A stretch of DNA of 64,000 nt, from assembly GCA_028873975.1 (NCBI GenBank), contig JAPPMO010000044.1:1-64000 (forward strand). The letters run 5' to 3'. The first letter of the stretch is position 1. Each line of letters opens with the position of its first letter. The notes beneath the pieces were generated by a model. It was given only the letters and a program-made list of their open reading frames with translations. It made no database searches and was not told where the DNA came from. Below are positions 44,045-53,640 of this stretch, in pieces. The stretch is from Chloroflexota bacterium (GTDB lineage: Bacteria > Chloroflexota > Anaerolineae > Aggregatilineales > Phototrophicaceae). A program made the translations under genes and the position numbers.

Positions 44045-47000
44045 TCAAAGGTCCCCATCGACTGTGATCAAATCCGGGCTGCCGACGATCGCTTGCAGGT
44101 CCTTACACAATTCGTTACAGACCTGCGTCGTCAAGCCGGGGAAGTTCAAGGGGAATGATTTTTCATCGCGCTGAATAACGATGACAAAGCGGTCATTGCC
44201 GGGATACTTCACCAGGGCGTTGTGGATGCGCGACAACTTCCGGCGATCTTTATCCTCGTCGGCGCTGGCCTGCAATCGCACCGTAATCGTGAGGGGCGGG
44301 CGCTGCTCTTGTTGCGCTTCGCCGGGCATATCCAGATGATCGCCGCCGTTGGTCCACTCCGGCTCTGCCTCGTCCTCTTGCTCGGCTGGCTCCGCCTGAT
44401 CGGATGGCGCCGGTTCTTCGTTCGCCATCGTTTGAACGATCTCATCAGCAATGGGTTCCGGGAGCGATTTTTCGGGGGGTTCAGGCGCTTCGGCCGCGGA
44501 TTCAGGCGGCGCGTCCTGCTGCGGCGGAGCTTCCTCCTCAGCCAGCGCCCAAACCGGCATCGAATCATCCATGTCAACGGGCATGCCGCCGTCGGCGGAA
44601 AAGGAATTGAAATCGATCGTGACTTTTTCGGCAATCACTTGCGGATCCCCGCGGCTGTCATCAAAGCGGCCTGTGACCGCGACGATCTCGCCTTCAAACA
44701 AGCCTTTTTCGGGCTCGTTATCGGGCAGGGTGTTGTTCAAGTCTTCAAATAGGTTCATCACCTGGGCATAGACGCGCGGGAAAAGGACGATCTCGATGAT
44801 TTCCGCGCTGTCGCGCCAATCTTCCAGACTGAGGATCGCCATCAAGTCGCTATTGCGCGTGGTGATCTTGCGCACTCCCGTCAGTTCGCCGGCTATGCGC
44901 ACCGTCTCTGGTTTGGGGATGCCAGCCCGCTTGAGATCGGCGATATTGTGCAGGTTTTGCCGCTCAAATAGGTCGCGATGCCGGTCGACCGGTCGACCCG
45001 TGACATAGAGCCCCAGCAATTCTTTTTCCCATTTCAACAGCTCGCGGGGTCGGTATTCCTCAATGTCGAGAAGGTCGTCCAGCAAATCGACTTCGAGGTC
45101 GGCTTTGTCGCCGAACATATCCAGTTGACCGACTTCCAGGTCTTTGTGGTAGCTGCTGCTGGTACTGACGATGCGGTCGAGCGCGGCCATCAAGCTGGAG
45201 CGCGAGCCGAAGCTATCCAAGGCGCCTACTTTAATCAGGCTTTCCAGCGAGCGCTTGCCAAGTTGGCGCATGTCAACACGCTGGCAAAAGTCCATCAGAT
45301 CGGCGAAGGGCGCATCGCCGCGAACGGCGAGCAGTTCTTCCAGCGCGCGGGCGCCGGCATTTTTGACGGCTGCCAGCCCGAAGCGGATGGCGCGCCCCCC
45401 GTCCGCCGTGGTCTCGATATCGAAATCCAGTTGGCTGGCGTTGAGATCCGGGGGCAAGATTTGGATATTCAAGCGGCGGCATTCTTCCAAAAAGGTCGAG
45501 ACTTTGCCCAGGTCATCGCGTTGTACGCTGAGCAAGGCGGTCATATATTCTTCGGGATAGTGGCATTTCAAAAACGCGGTCTGCACGGTGATCACGGCGT
45601 AATCCGCGGCATGCGGCTTGGGGAAGCCATAATTGGCGAAGGACTCGATCAAGTCAAAGATCTGCCCCGATATATCAGCCGGGATGCCGTTAGCCGGACC
45701 GCGTTCGATGAAAATAGCTTTATGTTTGTTGAGCTCGTCCGGCTTTTTCTTTGATACCGCGCGGCGCATCAGATCCGCTTCGCCCAGTTCGTAGCCAAAA
45801 AGCTCGCCGGCGATCTGCATAATCTGTTCTTGATAGACGCAAATGCCGTAGGTTTCATCGAGGATCGGTTCCAGGCGCGGGTGCAGGAGTTCGATCTCTT
45901 CTTCGCCGTGCATACGCCGATTGTAGGCTGGGATAAACTCCATGGGTCCCGGGCGATAGAGCGAGATGGCAGCCACGATATTCTCGAAGACGCGCGGGCG
46001 CATCCCGCGCAGCATCTGCTGCATGCCGCCGGATTCCACTTGAAAAACGCCAATCGTCTCCGCCCGCCCCATCATGGCGAAGGCGTCATCGAGCATCAGG
46101 CGCTCTTCGTCGCTGATCGGCGCGTCATGGCGATAGGGAATGTTGTCCATGTTGTAGTGGAGGCCACGATGGCGCGAGATCAGTTCGCAGGCTTTGCGCA
46201 TGATAGTCAGCGTCGACAAGCCCAGGAAATCGATCTTGAGCAGGCCGATGGATTCGGCGGTTTCCATCGGGAATTGAGTGACGGCTTTGAGCGCGCCGCC
46301 GGAGGGATCCTTGCCGGTGATGCGGTGCAGGGGCAGGTAATCCACCAGCGGACGATCTGCGACGATGACGCCGGCCGCATGCGTGGAGGCGTGGCGCGTC
46401 ATGCCTTGCAATTCGATTGCGGTGTCGATGACGCGGGTCAGCTCAGCGTCCTCTTGATAGAGCGTTCGCAACTCCGGGTTAGCCTCGACGTAATCGAGGA
46501 TTTTCTTTTGGCGCGCCTCCTGCGGGATCATGGCGGCGGCGCGATTGATCTTGCCCAAATCGACATCAAGGGCGCGGCCGACATCGCGGACTGCGGCTTT
46601 GGCGCCCATGGTGCCAAAGGTGATGATGGCGGCGACTTTGTCCTCGCCGTATTTTCTCGCGGCATAGGCGATCATTTCCCCGCGGCGGTCGTCCGGGTAA
46701 TCGAGGTCGATATCCGGCATGCTGATGCGACCGGGGTTCAAAAAGCGCTCAAACAAGAGGCTGTTTTGGATCGGATTGATATTGGTGATGCCCAAGCTGT
46801 AGGCGACCAAACTCGCCGCTCCCGAGCCGCGGACATTCCACCAGATATCGACCGAACGGGCGAATTGGCAGAGATCCCAGACGATCAGGAAATAGGAATC
46901 GAAGCCCATGCTGTGGATGATATTGAGTTCGCGCTCGATACGTTCCGTGAATACGCCGTCGGCGCGCCAGTCGGCGCCGAAGCGCCAATCCATGCCCATT

Positions 47001-47935
47001 TCGATCAGGTGGCGCAGGTAGCTGTACTCATTGAAGCCGTCGGGCACGGGGAAAACCGGGATATGATAGCCCTTGGGCGCAAGATCAATGTCGGTCATCT
47101 CGGCGATTTTGATGGAATTGGCGAAGGCTTCGTCGATCAGGCCCGCTGGCGCGCCGTGGAAGGCTTTGCGCATCTCGGCCGCGGACTTGAGGTAGTAGCT
47201 GCTAAACGGCTCCATGCGCATGCGATCACGGTCGGATTTCAGCGCGGTTGTCTGAATGCAGAGCAGGGTGTCGTGGGCATCGGAGTCGTGTTGGTGGACG
47301 TAGTGAACATCGTTGCTGGCGAGCAAGCCCACCTTGCTGTGTCCGCTCTCCCGATAGTCAAGAAGCCAGCGATTGAGGCTATGCAATTGCGGGATGTCGT
47401 GGGCCTGCAATTCCAGGTAAAAGTTCTCGGGGCCGAATACGTCTTGATACCAGCCGATGGCGTCGCGGGCGCCCTGATCGTCCCCATTGGCGACCAGGCG
47501 CGGGATCTCGGCCGCCAGGCAACCGCTGGTCGCGATGATGCCTTTGGCATGGGCCGCCATGAAGTCTTTGTCGATGCGGGGCCGGTAATAGTGTCCCTCG
47601 AGCTGCGCAGCCGAAGCCATCTTCAGCAGGTTCTGGTAGCCGGTCATGTCCTTGGCCAGCAGCAGCATGTGATAGGGACTGCGGTCGAGGCGGGGATCGC
47701 GATCGCGCATGGAGCGGGTCGCCAGATAGGCTTCCATGCCGACGACCGGCTTGATGCCGGCGCCGACGCAGGCATTGTAGAAATCTATTACGCCGAACAT
47801 GACGCCGTGATCGGTGATGCCAAGCGCAGGCATTTCCAATTGTCGCGCTCGCTCGACCAGGTCTTTGATCCTGCTCTGACCGTCGAGCAAGGAGAATTCG
47901 GTATGCACGTGAAGATGGACGAAGTCGCTTGTCAT
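44045..47935 (-). CDS. dnaE: DNA polymerase III alpha subunit
   Basis: 1296-residue replicative polymerase. The N-terminal PHP domain starts 'FVHLHVHTEFSLLDGQS'; the palm catalytic acids lie in 'MPDIDLDYPDDRR' (about 404-415); fingers, 'YRPGPMEFIPAYNRR' and the thumb follow; helix-hairpin-helix and an OB fold ('VRIAGELTGVRKITTRN') come near residue 1000. After the OB fold there is an unusual ~110-residue acidic Pro/Glu/Ala-rich linker, then a small basic domain at the C terminus ('ITVRLQASADEDKDRRKL'). It is transcribed alone. Confidence 0.95.
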   Translation of the reverse strand: MTSDFVHLHVHTEFSLLDGQSRIKDLVERARQLEMPALGITDHGVMFGVIDFYNACVGAGIKPVVGMEAYLATRSMRDRDPRLDRSPYHMLLLAKDMTGYQNLLKMASAAQLEGHYYRPRIDKDFMAAHAKGIIATSGCLAAEIPRLVANGDDQGARDAIGWYQDVFGPENFYLELQAHDIPQLHSLNRWLLDYRESGHSKVGLLASNDVHYVHQHDSDAHDTLLCIQTTALKSDRDRMRMEPFSSYYLKSAAEMRKAFHGAPAGLIDEAFANSIKIAEMTDIDLAPKGYHIPVFPVPDGFNEYSYLRHLIEMGMDWRFGADWRADGVFTERIERELNIIHSMGFDSYFLIVWDLCQFARSVDIWWNVRGSGAASLVAYSLGITNINPIQNSLLFERFLNPGRISMPDIDLDYPDDRRGEMIAYAARKYGEDKVAAIITFGTMGAKAAVRDVGRALDVDLGKINRAAAMIPQEARQKKILDYVEANPELRTLYQEDAELTRVIDTAIELQGMTRHASTHAAGVIVADRPLVDYLPLHRITGKDPSGGALKAVTQFPMETAESIGLLKIDFLGLSTLTIMRKACELISRHRGLHYNMDNIPYRHDAPISDEERLMLDDAFAMMGRAETIGVFQVESGGMQQMLRGMRPRVFENIVAAISLYRPGPMEFIPAYNRRMHGEEEIELLHPRLEPILDETYGICVYQEQIMQIAGELFGYELGEADLMRRAVSKKKPDELNKHKAIFIERGPANGIPADISGQIFDLIESFANYGFPKPHAADYAVITVQTAFLKCHYPEEYMTALLSVQRDDLGKVSTFLEECRRLNIQILPPDLNASQLDFDIETTADGGRAIRFGLAAVKNAGARALEELLAVRGDAPFADLMDFCQRVDMRQLGKRSLESLIKVGALDSFGSRSSLMAALDRIVSTSSSYHKDLEVGQLDMFGDKADLEVDLLDDLLDIEEYRPRELLKWEKELLGLYVTGRPVDRHRDLFERQNLHNIADLKRAGIPKPETVRIAGELTGVRKITTRNSDLMAILSLEDWRDSAEIIEIVLFPRVYAQVMNLFEDLNNTLPDNEPEKGLFEGEIVAVTGRFDDSRGDPQVIAEKVTIDFNSFSADGGMPVDMDDSMPVWALAEEEAPPQQDAPPESAAEAPEPPEKSLPEPIADEIVQTMANEEPAPSDQAEPAEQEDEAEPEWTNGGDHLDMPGEAQQEQRPPLTITVRLQASADEDKDRRKLSRIHNALVKYPGNDRFVIVIQRDEKSFPLNFPGLTTQVCNELCKDLQAIVGSPDLITVDGDL

Positions 47936-48032
47936 CTGTCTACCAAACTGGAATCGATTTTGAAAAAATTGTGAACAGCCGTATTATAACACCTTAGAAA
48001 GCATGTCAAACGAGCGCATTTGACAAAAATCA

Positions 48033-48323
48033 TGAGGTAATCGCATCAAAATGAATATGCGCTGGAATGAAGACAATACAAACCCAAATATAACCACAGT
48101 GTCACAGATGCAATTCCAATTAGGTAATGCAACGAAAATCTAAACACAGAGGACACAGAGCGCACAGAGAAAATCTTAGTAGATGTCTCCATTTTGCGGG
48201 CGTTTCGGCGGGTCGCGTAGACACTGCGGGTCGGTCGCCCCTACCGCCGACTTTTATTTTGGGGTCGCATGACTTTGTTGGAACAACTTCTGTGGCAAGA
48301 AAAAATTTGAGGCGATTGCCCTG
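48033..48323. mobile_element. MITE-like element, copy 3
   Basis: Terminal repeats TGAGGTAATCGCATCAAA (48033-48050) and TTTGAGGCGATTGCCCTG (48306-48323), flanked by ACAAAAATCA (48023-48032) and AGAAAAATCA (48324-48333), 9 of 10 identical. The 291-bp interior has 'cacagag' repeats and no gene. It lies 37 bases upstream of mutM, so the mutM promoter must be inside or be the element's right end. Confidence 0.8.
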
Positions 48324-48360
48324 AGAAAAATCATGAGGCGACCGGAAAAAGCGAGAAACG

Positions 48361-49209
48361 ATGCCTGAATTACCCGAAGTTGAAACTGTTGTACGCGGAT
48401 TGCGCCAGCCGCTGGTCGGACGCACCATCATCAGCATGTGGCATGATTGGGATAGGACGATACACTCGCCCTCGCCTCAAGAGTTCGCGGCGCGGGTAAG
48501 GGACCAGACGGTGCGCGGGATTGGACGGCGGGCCAAATACATCTTGATCGAACTTGAGCACGATGTGCTGGTTGTCCACTTGAAGATGTCCGGGCGCTTG
48601 TATGTAGCGTCCGCAGAGGATGTACACGCAGCCGACAGGTGGGTGCATGTGCGCTTCGACCTGGACGGAGGCAAGCAGCTGCGCTTTTCCGACATGCGCA
48701 AATTCGGGGTGGTCTACCTGACGGACGACGTGAGCAGCCTGCTAGGTCACCTGGGTCCGGAGCCGCTTGGTCCGGCGTTTACGCTGGCGGGTTTTCGCGA
48801 GGGTCTCAAGGGACGCCGGCGTTCAATCAAGGCGCACTTGCTTGATCAAGAGATCGTAGCGGGCATCGGCAACATTTACGCCGATGAAGCGCTTTTTCGC
48901 GCCGGCATTCATCCCAACTGTATGGCGGGGGACGTGACGGACGAGGATGCCGAGCGCTTGCATCAGACGATTCGCGACGCGCTGCTGGCCGGCATCCAGC
49001 ACGAAGGCGCCAGCATCAACTGGTATCGCAAAGCGGATGGCGGCAAAGGCGAATCGCAAAAGCACTTTTTTGTCTATGGCCGTATGAACCTAGCCTGTCG
49101 CGAATGCGGGGCGACGATTAACAAGATTCGCGTCGCTCAACGCGGCACCCATTTTTGCCCCAATTGCCAGCCGGAGCAAATTAAAGTAAGTCGTGCAACG
49201 AAAATCTAA
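48361..49209 (+). CDS. mutM: Formamidopyrimidine-DNA glycosylase
   Basis: 282-residue base-excision repair enzyme that removes 8-oxoguanine and formamidopyrimidines. N-terminal 'MPELPEVETVVRGLR' gives the catalytic Pro2 and Glu3; the Lys of 'HLKMSGRL', 'FSDMRKFG' and 'GIGNIYADEALF' follow; the C-terminal zinc finger is 'CRECGATINK...QRGTHFCPNCQ'. Most homologues end at this last motif; here about 11 further residues ('...EQIKVSRATKI') are translated from the start of a dispersed repeat. The gene is otherwise complete. Confidence 0.93.
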   Translation: MPELPEVETVVRGLRQPLVGRTIISMWHDWDRTIHSPSPQEFAARVRDQTVRGIGRRAKYILIELEHDVLVVHLKMSGRLYVASAEDVHAADRWVHVRFDLDGGKQLRFSDMRKFGVVYLTDDVSSLLGHLGPEPLGPAFTLAGFREGLKGRRRSIKAHLLDQEIVAGIGNIYADEALFRAGIHPNCMAGDVTDEDAERLHQTIRDALLAGIQHEGASINWYRKADGGKGESQKHFFVYGRMNLACRECGATINKIRVAQRGTHFCPNCQPEQIKVSRATKI

Positions 49210-49725
49210 ACACAGAGGACACAGAGCGCGCAGAGAAAAACCAACAGAGGAATATATTTTGCGGTTGTGTCGGCGGACGTTGTTGAAATTCTACCCCACC
49301 CCCGGCCCCCTCCCCGAAGCATCGCTGAGGAGCGGACATGTTTTTCTACCCCATCCCCGGCTTGCGCCCCCTCGGTCCCCCGCCTCACGGGGGAAGTATC
49401 CCGAAGCATCAGGGAAGGGTGACTCGTCATCGAAATTGGGATTTTACTTGCTGAAAGACGCGAAAATGAATATAAAATCCCAACTTCTAATGGAGCGCTC
49501 CCCCTCTCCGATGCTTCGGGGAGGGGGAGCTTAGCGAGCTGTTATGAGCCATTATGGTCATATGGTTTTCTGCGATAGTAACGGGGCTTGGACGTAAATC
49601 GTGATTTTCAACAGAGTCCACCGTTCTGGCTTGATTTTGCGGGCGACCCGCCGCCGGGCGCAGACACAGCGGGACGGTCGCCCCTCGGCATCGCTGTGGC
49701 GGAAAAAAATTTGATGCGATTGGCC
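49182..49725. repeat. Repeat-filled region downstream of mutM
   Basis: 'attaaagtaagtcgtgcaac' and 'acacagaggacacagagcgc' overlap the mutM 3' end; then come two C-rich repeats (49292-49410, and its inverted partner 49495-49533), a long imperfect palindrome with 'gcgggcgacccgccgccggg' (49638-49685) and a MITE-type right end TTTGATGCGATTGGCCTA (49708-49725). No matching left end is seen, so the MITE is truncated. No gene. Confidence 0.7.
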
Positions 49726-50588
49726 TAGGGATTGTCGCGGGGAATCTCCACAACATCGACGATGACATGACCCTTTTCGTTCTGTGTCAAGCGGCCCGCT
49801 GGTCTGGTCAAGTCGTGCGGAAACACCAGCAGGGCGTTTGTTTCCAGCGCCCAGGCTTGCCAGCGGCGCTTGGTTTCCAGGGTGACAAGCGGTTCGACAT
49901 CGTAAGCGGTCATCCAAGCCAGTCGTTCCATGTGCACCGCCAAAGAGGCCAGGTCACAGACAAATCCAGCCTGTTGGCCCCGGCTTTCCAGGCGCAGACT
50001 CATGTGGCCCGGGGTGTGGCCAGGCGTCGCCAGCGCCTGGAAGCCGGGCGCAATCGTGGCGTCGCCGTCCAAGAGGCGCAGCTGGCCGCTCTTGCGCAGC
50101 GGCAGGTAGTTGTCGAGGCTGTAGGTGGCGCGGGTGCGCTCGTTGGGCTGGCAGGCGTCTTCGAATTCACGACGCCCGACCAGATATTCGGCATTGGGGA
50201 AAGCCGGCACGCGCTGGCCCGAGGGGTCTATACGAAAATTGCCGCTGCAGTGGTCATCGTGCAAGTGCGTATTAAAGACGATATCGATGTCGGCGGGCGA
50301 AAAGCCGAGGGCGGCGAGCCCCGCTTGCGTGCCGTCGGAATGCGTCAAAGCGAATCGCTTCTGTTGCGCTTCGCTGAGGCAATTGCCAAAACCGGTATCG
50401 ACGATGATGTTCAGCCCCCCGGCGCGGAGCAAGAGGTTGTGATGCGCGAGCGGCGCCAGTTGGCGATGGTCGGCCTCCAGGTAGCGCGACCAGAGCACGC
50501 GCGGCACCAAGCCGAAAATGCCGCCCGGATCCACCCAGGCGGCAGCGTCGTTGAAGAGATAGAGGTCAATGTCGCCGACGGAAATCAT
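49725..50588 (-). CDS. MBL-fold metallo-hydrolase
   Basis: 287-residue metallo-beta-lactamase-fold enzyme. The zinc motif HxHxDH is seen in 'NTHLHDDHCSGN', the third His in 'ATPGHTPGHMSL' and a further Asp in 'GFVCDLASLAV'. Similar proteins hydrolyse lactones or other esters; substrate unknown. The start ATG at 50588 follows the secA stop by 17 bases (an upstream open frame would overlap secA), so it is probably the second gene of the secA transcript. Its stop coincides with a truncated MITE end. Confidence 0.8.
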   Translation of the reverse strand: MISVGDIDLYLFNDAAAWVDPGGIFGLVPRVLWSRYLEADHRQLAPLAHHNLLLRAGGLNIIVDTGFGNCLSEAQQKRFALTHSDGTQAGLAALGFSPADIDIVFNTHLHDDHCSGNFRIDPSGQRVPAFPNAEYLVGRREFEDACQPNERTRATYSLDNYLPLRKSGQLRLLDGDATIAPGFQALATPGHTPGHMSLRLESRGQQAGFVCDLASLAVHMERLAWMTAYDVEPLVTLETKRRWQAWALETNALLVFPHDLTRPAGRLTQNEKGHVIVDVVEIPRDNP

Positions 50589-50605
50589 AATCTGCGAATG
50601 CGAGC

Positions 50606-53410
50606 CTATGCGGTTTGCCACTTGCCCGAGGTCTGATCCGCGCGCATGCAGCAGTGTTTGTATTTTTTGCCGCTGCCGCACCAGCAAGGCTGGTTGCGGC
50701 TGGGGCGTTTCTTGCTCTTGCGGACGGTCTGCTGGGCCGGGCGCTCGCCATTGCCCATGAAGAGATCGGGCCGGTATTCGCGCGTTTGCCGGCGCTGCTG
50801 CGGGCTCTGCACGACGGCGGGCTGCACCAGAAAGATATTGCGCGACGCGATCTGCCGATACGTGTCCTCGACAATGCGAAACATCTGGAAACCCTGGCGC
50901 TGATACTCGACCAGCGGGTCCTTTTGCGCCACCGCTTGCAAGCCGATGCCTTCGCGCAGGATATCGAGGTCGGTCAAATGACGCTGCCAGTAGTGATCGA
51001 GGGCGCGGATCACGGTTTGCCGTTCGGCGATCTCGGTCAAGCCCTCACGCGCCTCTTCCAATTGGGATTTCTTCGCTTCCAGCAGATCCCCCACGTAAAC
51101 AGAAATCGTTTTGGCAAGGTCTTCCGGTTCCAGTTCGTCGAGCGCATCGGCCGTGAGGTCCGGGGGCAGCGGCAGCCCCTTGAGCGCCAATTGCTGATAC
51201 ATGGCATCGACTTCCAGGTAGTCGCCGTTGTGATCGGCGGCGTAGACCTCGTCCACGGACGCGGACACTTGGTTGTTGATCATGGCCAAGTAATCGGCAT
51301 GCAGCTGATCAGGATCTTTGCCGAGCCACTGGAGGCGCTGTTCATAAATGATTTCGCGCTGGCGGTTGACGACGTCGTCGTACTCGACCACGCGTTTGCG
51401 GATGTCGAAGTTGTGTCCTTCCACGCGGACTTGCGCCTGTTCGATGGATTTGCTGATCATGCCGTGCTGGATCGCTTCGTCTTCGGGGAAGCCGGCGGTT
51501 TTCATCAAGCGTTTCACATTGTCATTGGCGAAGCGCCGCATGAGGTCGTCATCGAGGCTGAGGTAAAAGCGCGACTGCCCCGGGTCGCCTTGCCGGCCGG
51601 AGCGGCCGCGCAACTGGTTATCGATGCGGCGCGCTTCGTGACGCTCGGTCCCCAGCACAAAAAGTCCGCCGGCGTCGAGCACTACCTGTCGGTCGCGGTC
51701 TACCATCTTGGTCGCATCGGCAAGAGCCTTGTTCCATTGGCTCTCGCTGGCGGCGGTGAGGTCGGTGCCAGCCCGGCGCAGCGCTTGCCGAGCCAAGCCT
51801 TCGGGATTGCCGCCGAGCAGGATATCGACGCCGCGGCCCGCCATATTGGTCGCGATGGTGACGGCGCCGGGGCGACCGGCCTGGGTGATTATCTCGGCTT
51901 CCTTTTCGTGCTGCTTGGCGTTGAGCACTTCGTGTTTGATGTCGGCTTTTTGCAGGTACTTGCTCAGGCGCTCGGAGGTTTCGACGGCGACCGTGCCGAC
52001 GAGAATCGGCTGCTTGCGGGCGTTGCGCTCGCGAATGGACTCGACTATGGCGTTCCATTTCGCGGTCTCGTTGACATAGATCAGGTCGTCGTCGTCAGCG
52101 CGGATGACCTGCCGGTGCGTGGGAATGGGAATGACATCCAGTTCGTAGGTCTTCTCGAATTCTTCGGCTTCGGTGAGGGCGGTGCCGGTCATGCCGGCCA
52201 GTTTGTCATACATGCGGAAGAAGTTCTGGAAGGTAATGGTGGCCATGGTGATATTTTCGCGGCGGATCTGAACGCCTTCCTTGGCTTCGATGGCTTGGTG
52301 CAAGCCTTCGCTAAAGCGGCGACCGGGCATGAGACGGCCCGTGAAGTCGTCGACGATGACCACTTCGCCGTTTTGGACGATGTATTCCTTGTCGTTTTCA
52401 TAGAGCGTCTGCGCGCGCAGGCAGTTGTCGAGATAGGGCAGCATTTCCGCGTTGTCGGGATGATAGAGCTGGTTCAGCCCGAGGGCGTTTTCCACTTTTT
52501 CCACGCCTTGTTCCGTCAGGTAGACGATGCGATCTTTGATGTCGAGCACAAAATCGCCATCGGGATCTTCCGCCTCGACGCTGTCTTCGCTGCTCTTTTT
52601 GAGCCGCTTGACGATGGACGCGAAGCGCCGGTAATTGTCGGATGGTTCGTCCGATGGTCCGGAAATGATCAGCGGCGTGCGCGCTTCATCGATCAGGATA
52701 TTGTCAACTTCGTCGACGATGGCAAAGCGCAGTTCCCGCTGCACCAGCCGCTCGTAGGACAAGACCATATTGTCGCGAAGATAGTCGAAGCCGAACTCGT
52801 TATTGGTGCCGTAGAGAATATCCGCGCGATAGGCGTCTCGGCGGCTGATCGGGCGCAGATTTTGATAGCGCGCGTCATCGGAGATGAAGTCGGGATCAAA
52901 GAGGAAGGAGCCGCTATCGGGCAGGCCGCCGGTATTTTGAATGACGGCGGCGGAAATGCCGAGGGCATGATAGATCGGTCCCATGGTCTGCAAGCCGTGT
53001 TTGCTAAGATAGTCGTTGGGCGTCACCAGATGAGCGCCTTTGCCGTCCAGCGCATTGAGGTAGAGCGGCAAGGTCGCCACCAGCGTCTTGCCCTCGCCCG
53101 TTTTCATTTCGGCGATGCGCCCCTCGTGCAGGACGATGCCGCCGATCATCTGCACGTCATAATGACGCAAGCCGGTCCTGCGCACAGAGGCTTCGCGCAC
53201 GACGGCGAAAGCCTCCACCATGATGTCTTCATAGCTGGCGCCGCCAGCCAAAGCCGATTTGAATTCGGCGGTTTTCGCCTTTAGCTGATCGTCGCCGAGC
53301 TTTTGGAGCTCCGGTTCCAGGGCGTTGATTTGATCGACGGTTTCCTGGTAGTTGGAAAGCGCCCGCTGCATCGGATCGCCGAAGATGGATTTGACTATGT
53401 TGCGGAACAT
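50606..53410 (-). CDS. secA: Preprotein translocase ATPase SecA
   Basis: About 934 residues. Motor that pushes preproteins through SecYEG: Walker A 'MKTGEGKTLVATLPLYL', 'IVDEVDNILIDEARTPL' DEAD box, 'FFRMYDKLAGMTGTA', 'TNMAGRGVDILLGG', 'RGRSGRQGDPG' and a C-terminal SEC-C zinc motif 'QPCWCGSGKKYKHCCM'. The ATG at 53410 ('MFRNIVKSIFGDP', AGAGG four bases upstream) matches homologues better than the ATG at 53422. Complete. Followed closely by an MBL hydrolase gene. Confidence 0.96.
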   Translation of the reverse strand: MFRNIVKSIFGDPMQRALSNYQETVDQINALEPELQKLGDDQLKAKTAEFKSALAGGASYEDIMVEAFAVVREASVRRTGLRHYDVQMIGGIVLHEGRIAEMKTGEGKTLVATLPLYLNALDGKGAHLVTPNDYLSKHGLQTMGPIYHALGISAAVIQNTGGLPDSGSFLFDPDFISDDARYQNLRPISRRDAYRADILYGTNNEFGFDYLRDNMVLSYERLVQRELRFAIVDEVDNILIDEARTPLIISGPSDEPSDNYRRFASIVKRLKKSSEDSVEAEDPDGDFVLDIKDRIVYLTEQGVEKVENALGLNQLYHPDNAEMLPYLDNCLRAQTLYENDKEYIVQNGEVVIVDDFTGRLMPGRRFSEGLHQAIEAKEGVQIRRENITMATITFQNFFRMYDKLAGMTGTALTEAEEFEKTYELDVIPIPTHRQVIRADDDDLIYVNETAKWNAIVESIRERNARKQPILVGTVAVETSERLSKYLQKADIKHEVLNAKQHEKEAEIITQAGRPGAVTIATNMAGRGVDILLGGNPEGLARQALRRAGTDLTAASESQWNKALADATKMVDRDRQVVLDAGGLFVLGTERHEARRIDNQLRGRSGRQGDPGQSRFYLSLDDDLMRRFANDNVKRLMKTAGFPEDEAIQHGMISKSIEQAQVRVEGHNFDIRKRVVEYDDVVNRQREIIYEQRLQWLGKDPDQLHADYLAMINNQVSASVDEVYAADHNGDYLEVDAMYQQLALKGLPLPPDLTADALDELEPEDLAKTISVYVGDLLEAKKSQLEEAREGLTEIAERQTVIRALDHYWQRHLTDLDILREGIGLQAVAQKDPLVEYQRQGFQMFRIVEDTYRQIASRNIFLVQPAVVQSPQQRRQTREYRPDLFMGNGERPAQQTVRKSKKRPSRNQPCWCGSGKKYKHCCMRADQTSGKWQTA

Positions 53411-53640
53411 GGCGCCTCTCATGCTCGTTGATTATTGTTCGTAGACGATTATATCATACTGGTTGGAACGTTGAAGGACATCCGCCCCCGCGACAGGGCA
53501 ATCGCATCAGCGTCGGCGCGTCTCAATGAAATCATGCTATACGAAGCTGAACGAGCAGCGATCGTCTATACGGATTGACGGGGCTTCTGGTTTTGGCGAT
53601 AGGTTTGCGGGTAGGGTGCCAGCGCTGGGCGACGGAAGCC

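Noticed and set aside
45830..47974. 714-codon open frame opposite dnaE
   Set aside because: Antisense shadow of dnaE with composition-driven lack of stops; no motif.
50615..53284. 889-codon open frame opposite secA
   Set aside because: Antisense shadow of secA; no motif or ribosome-binding site.
53494..53520. A sixth MITE starting CAGGGCAATCGCATCA
   Set aside because: Only the left end is present; no inverted right end or target duplication is seen within 500 bases.
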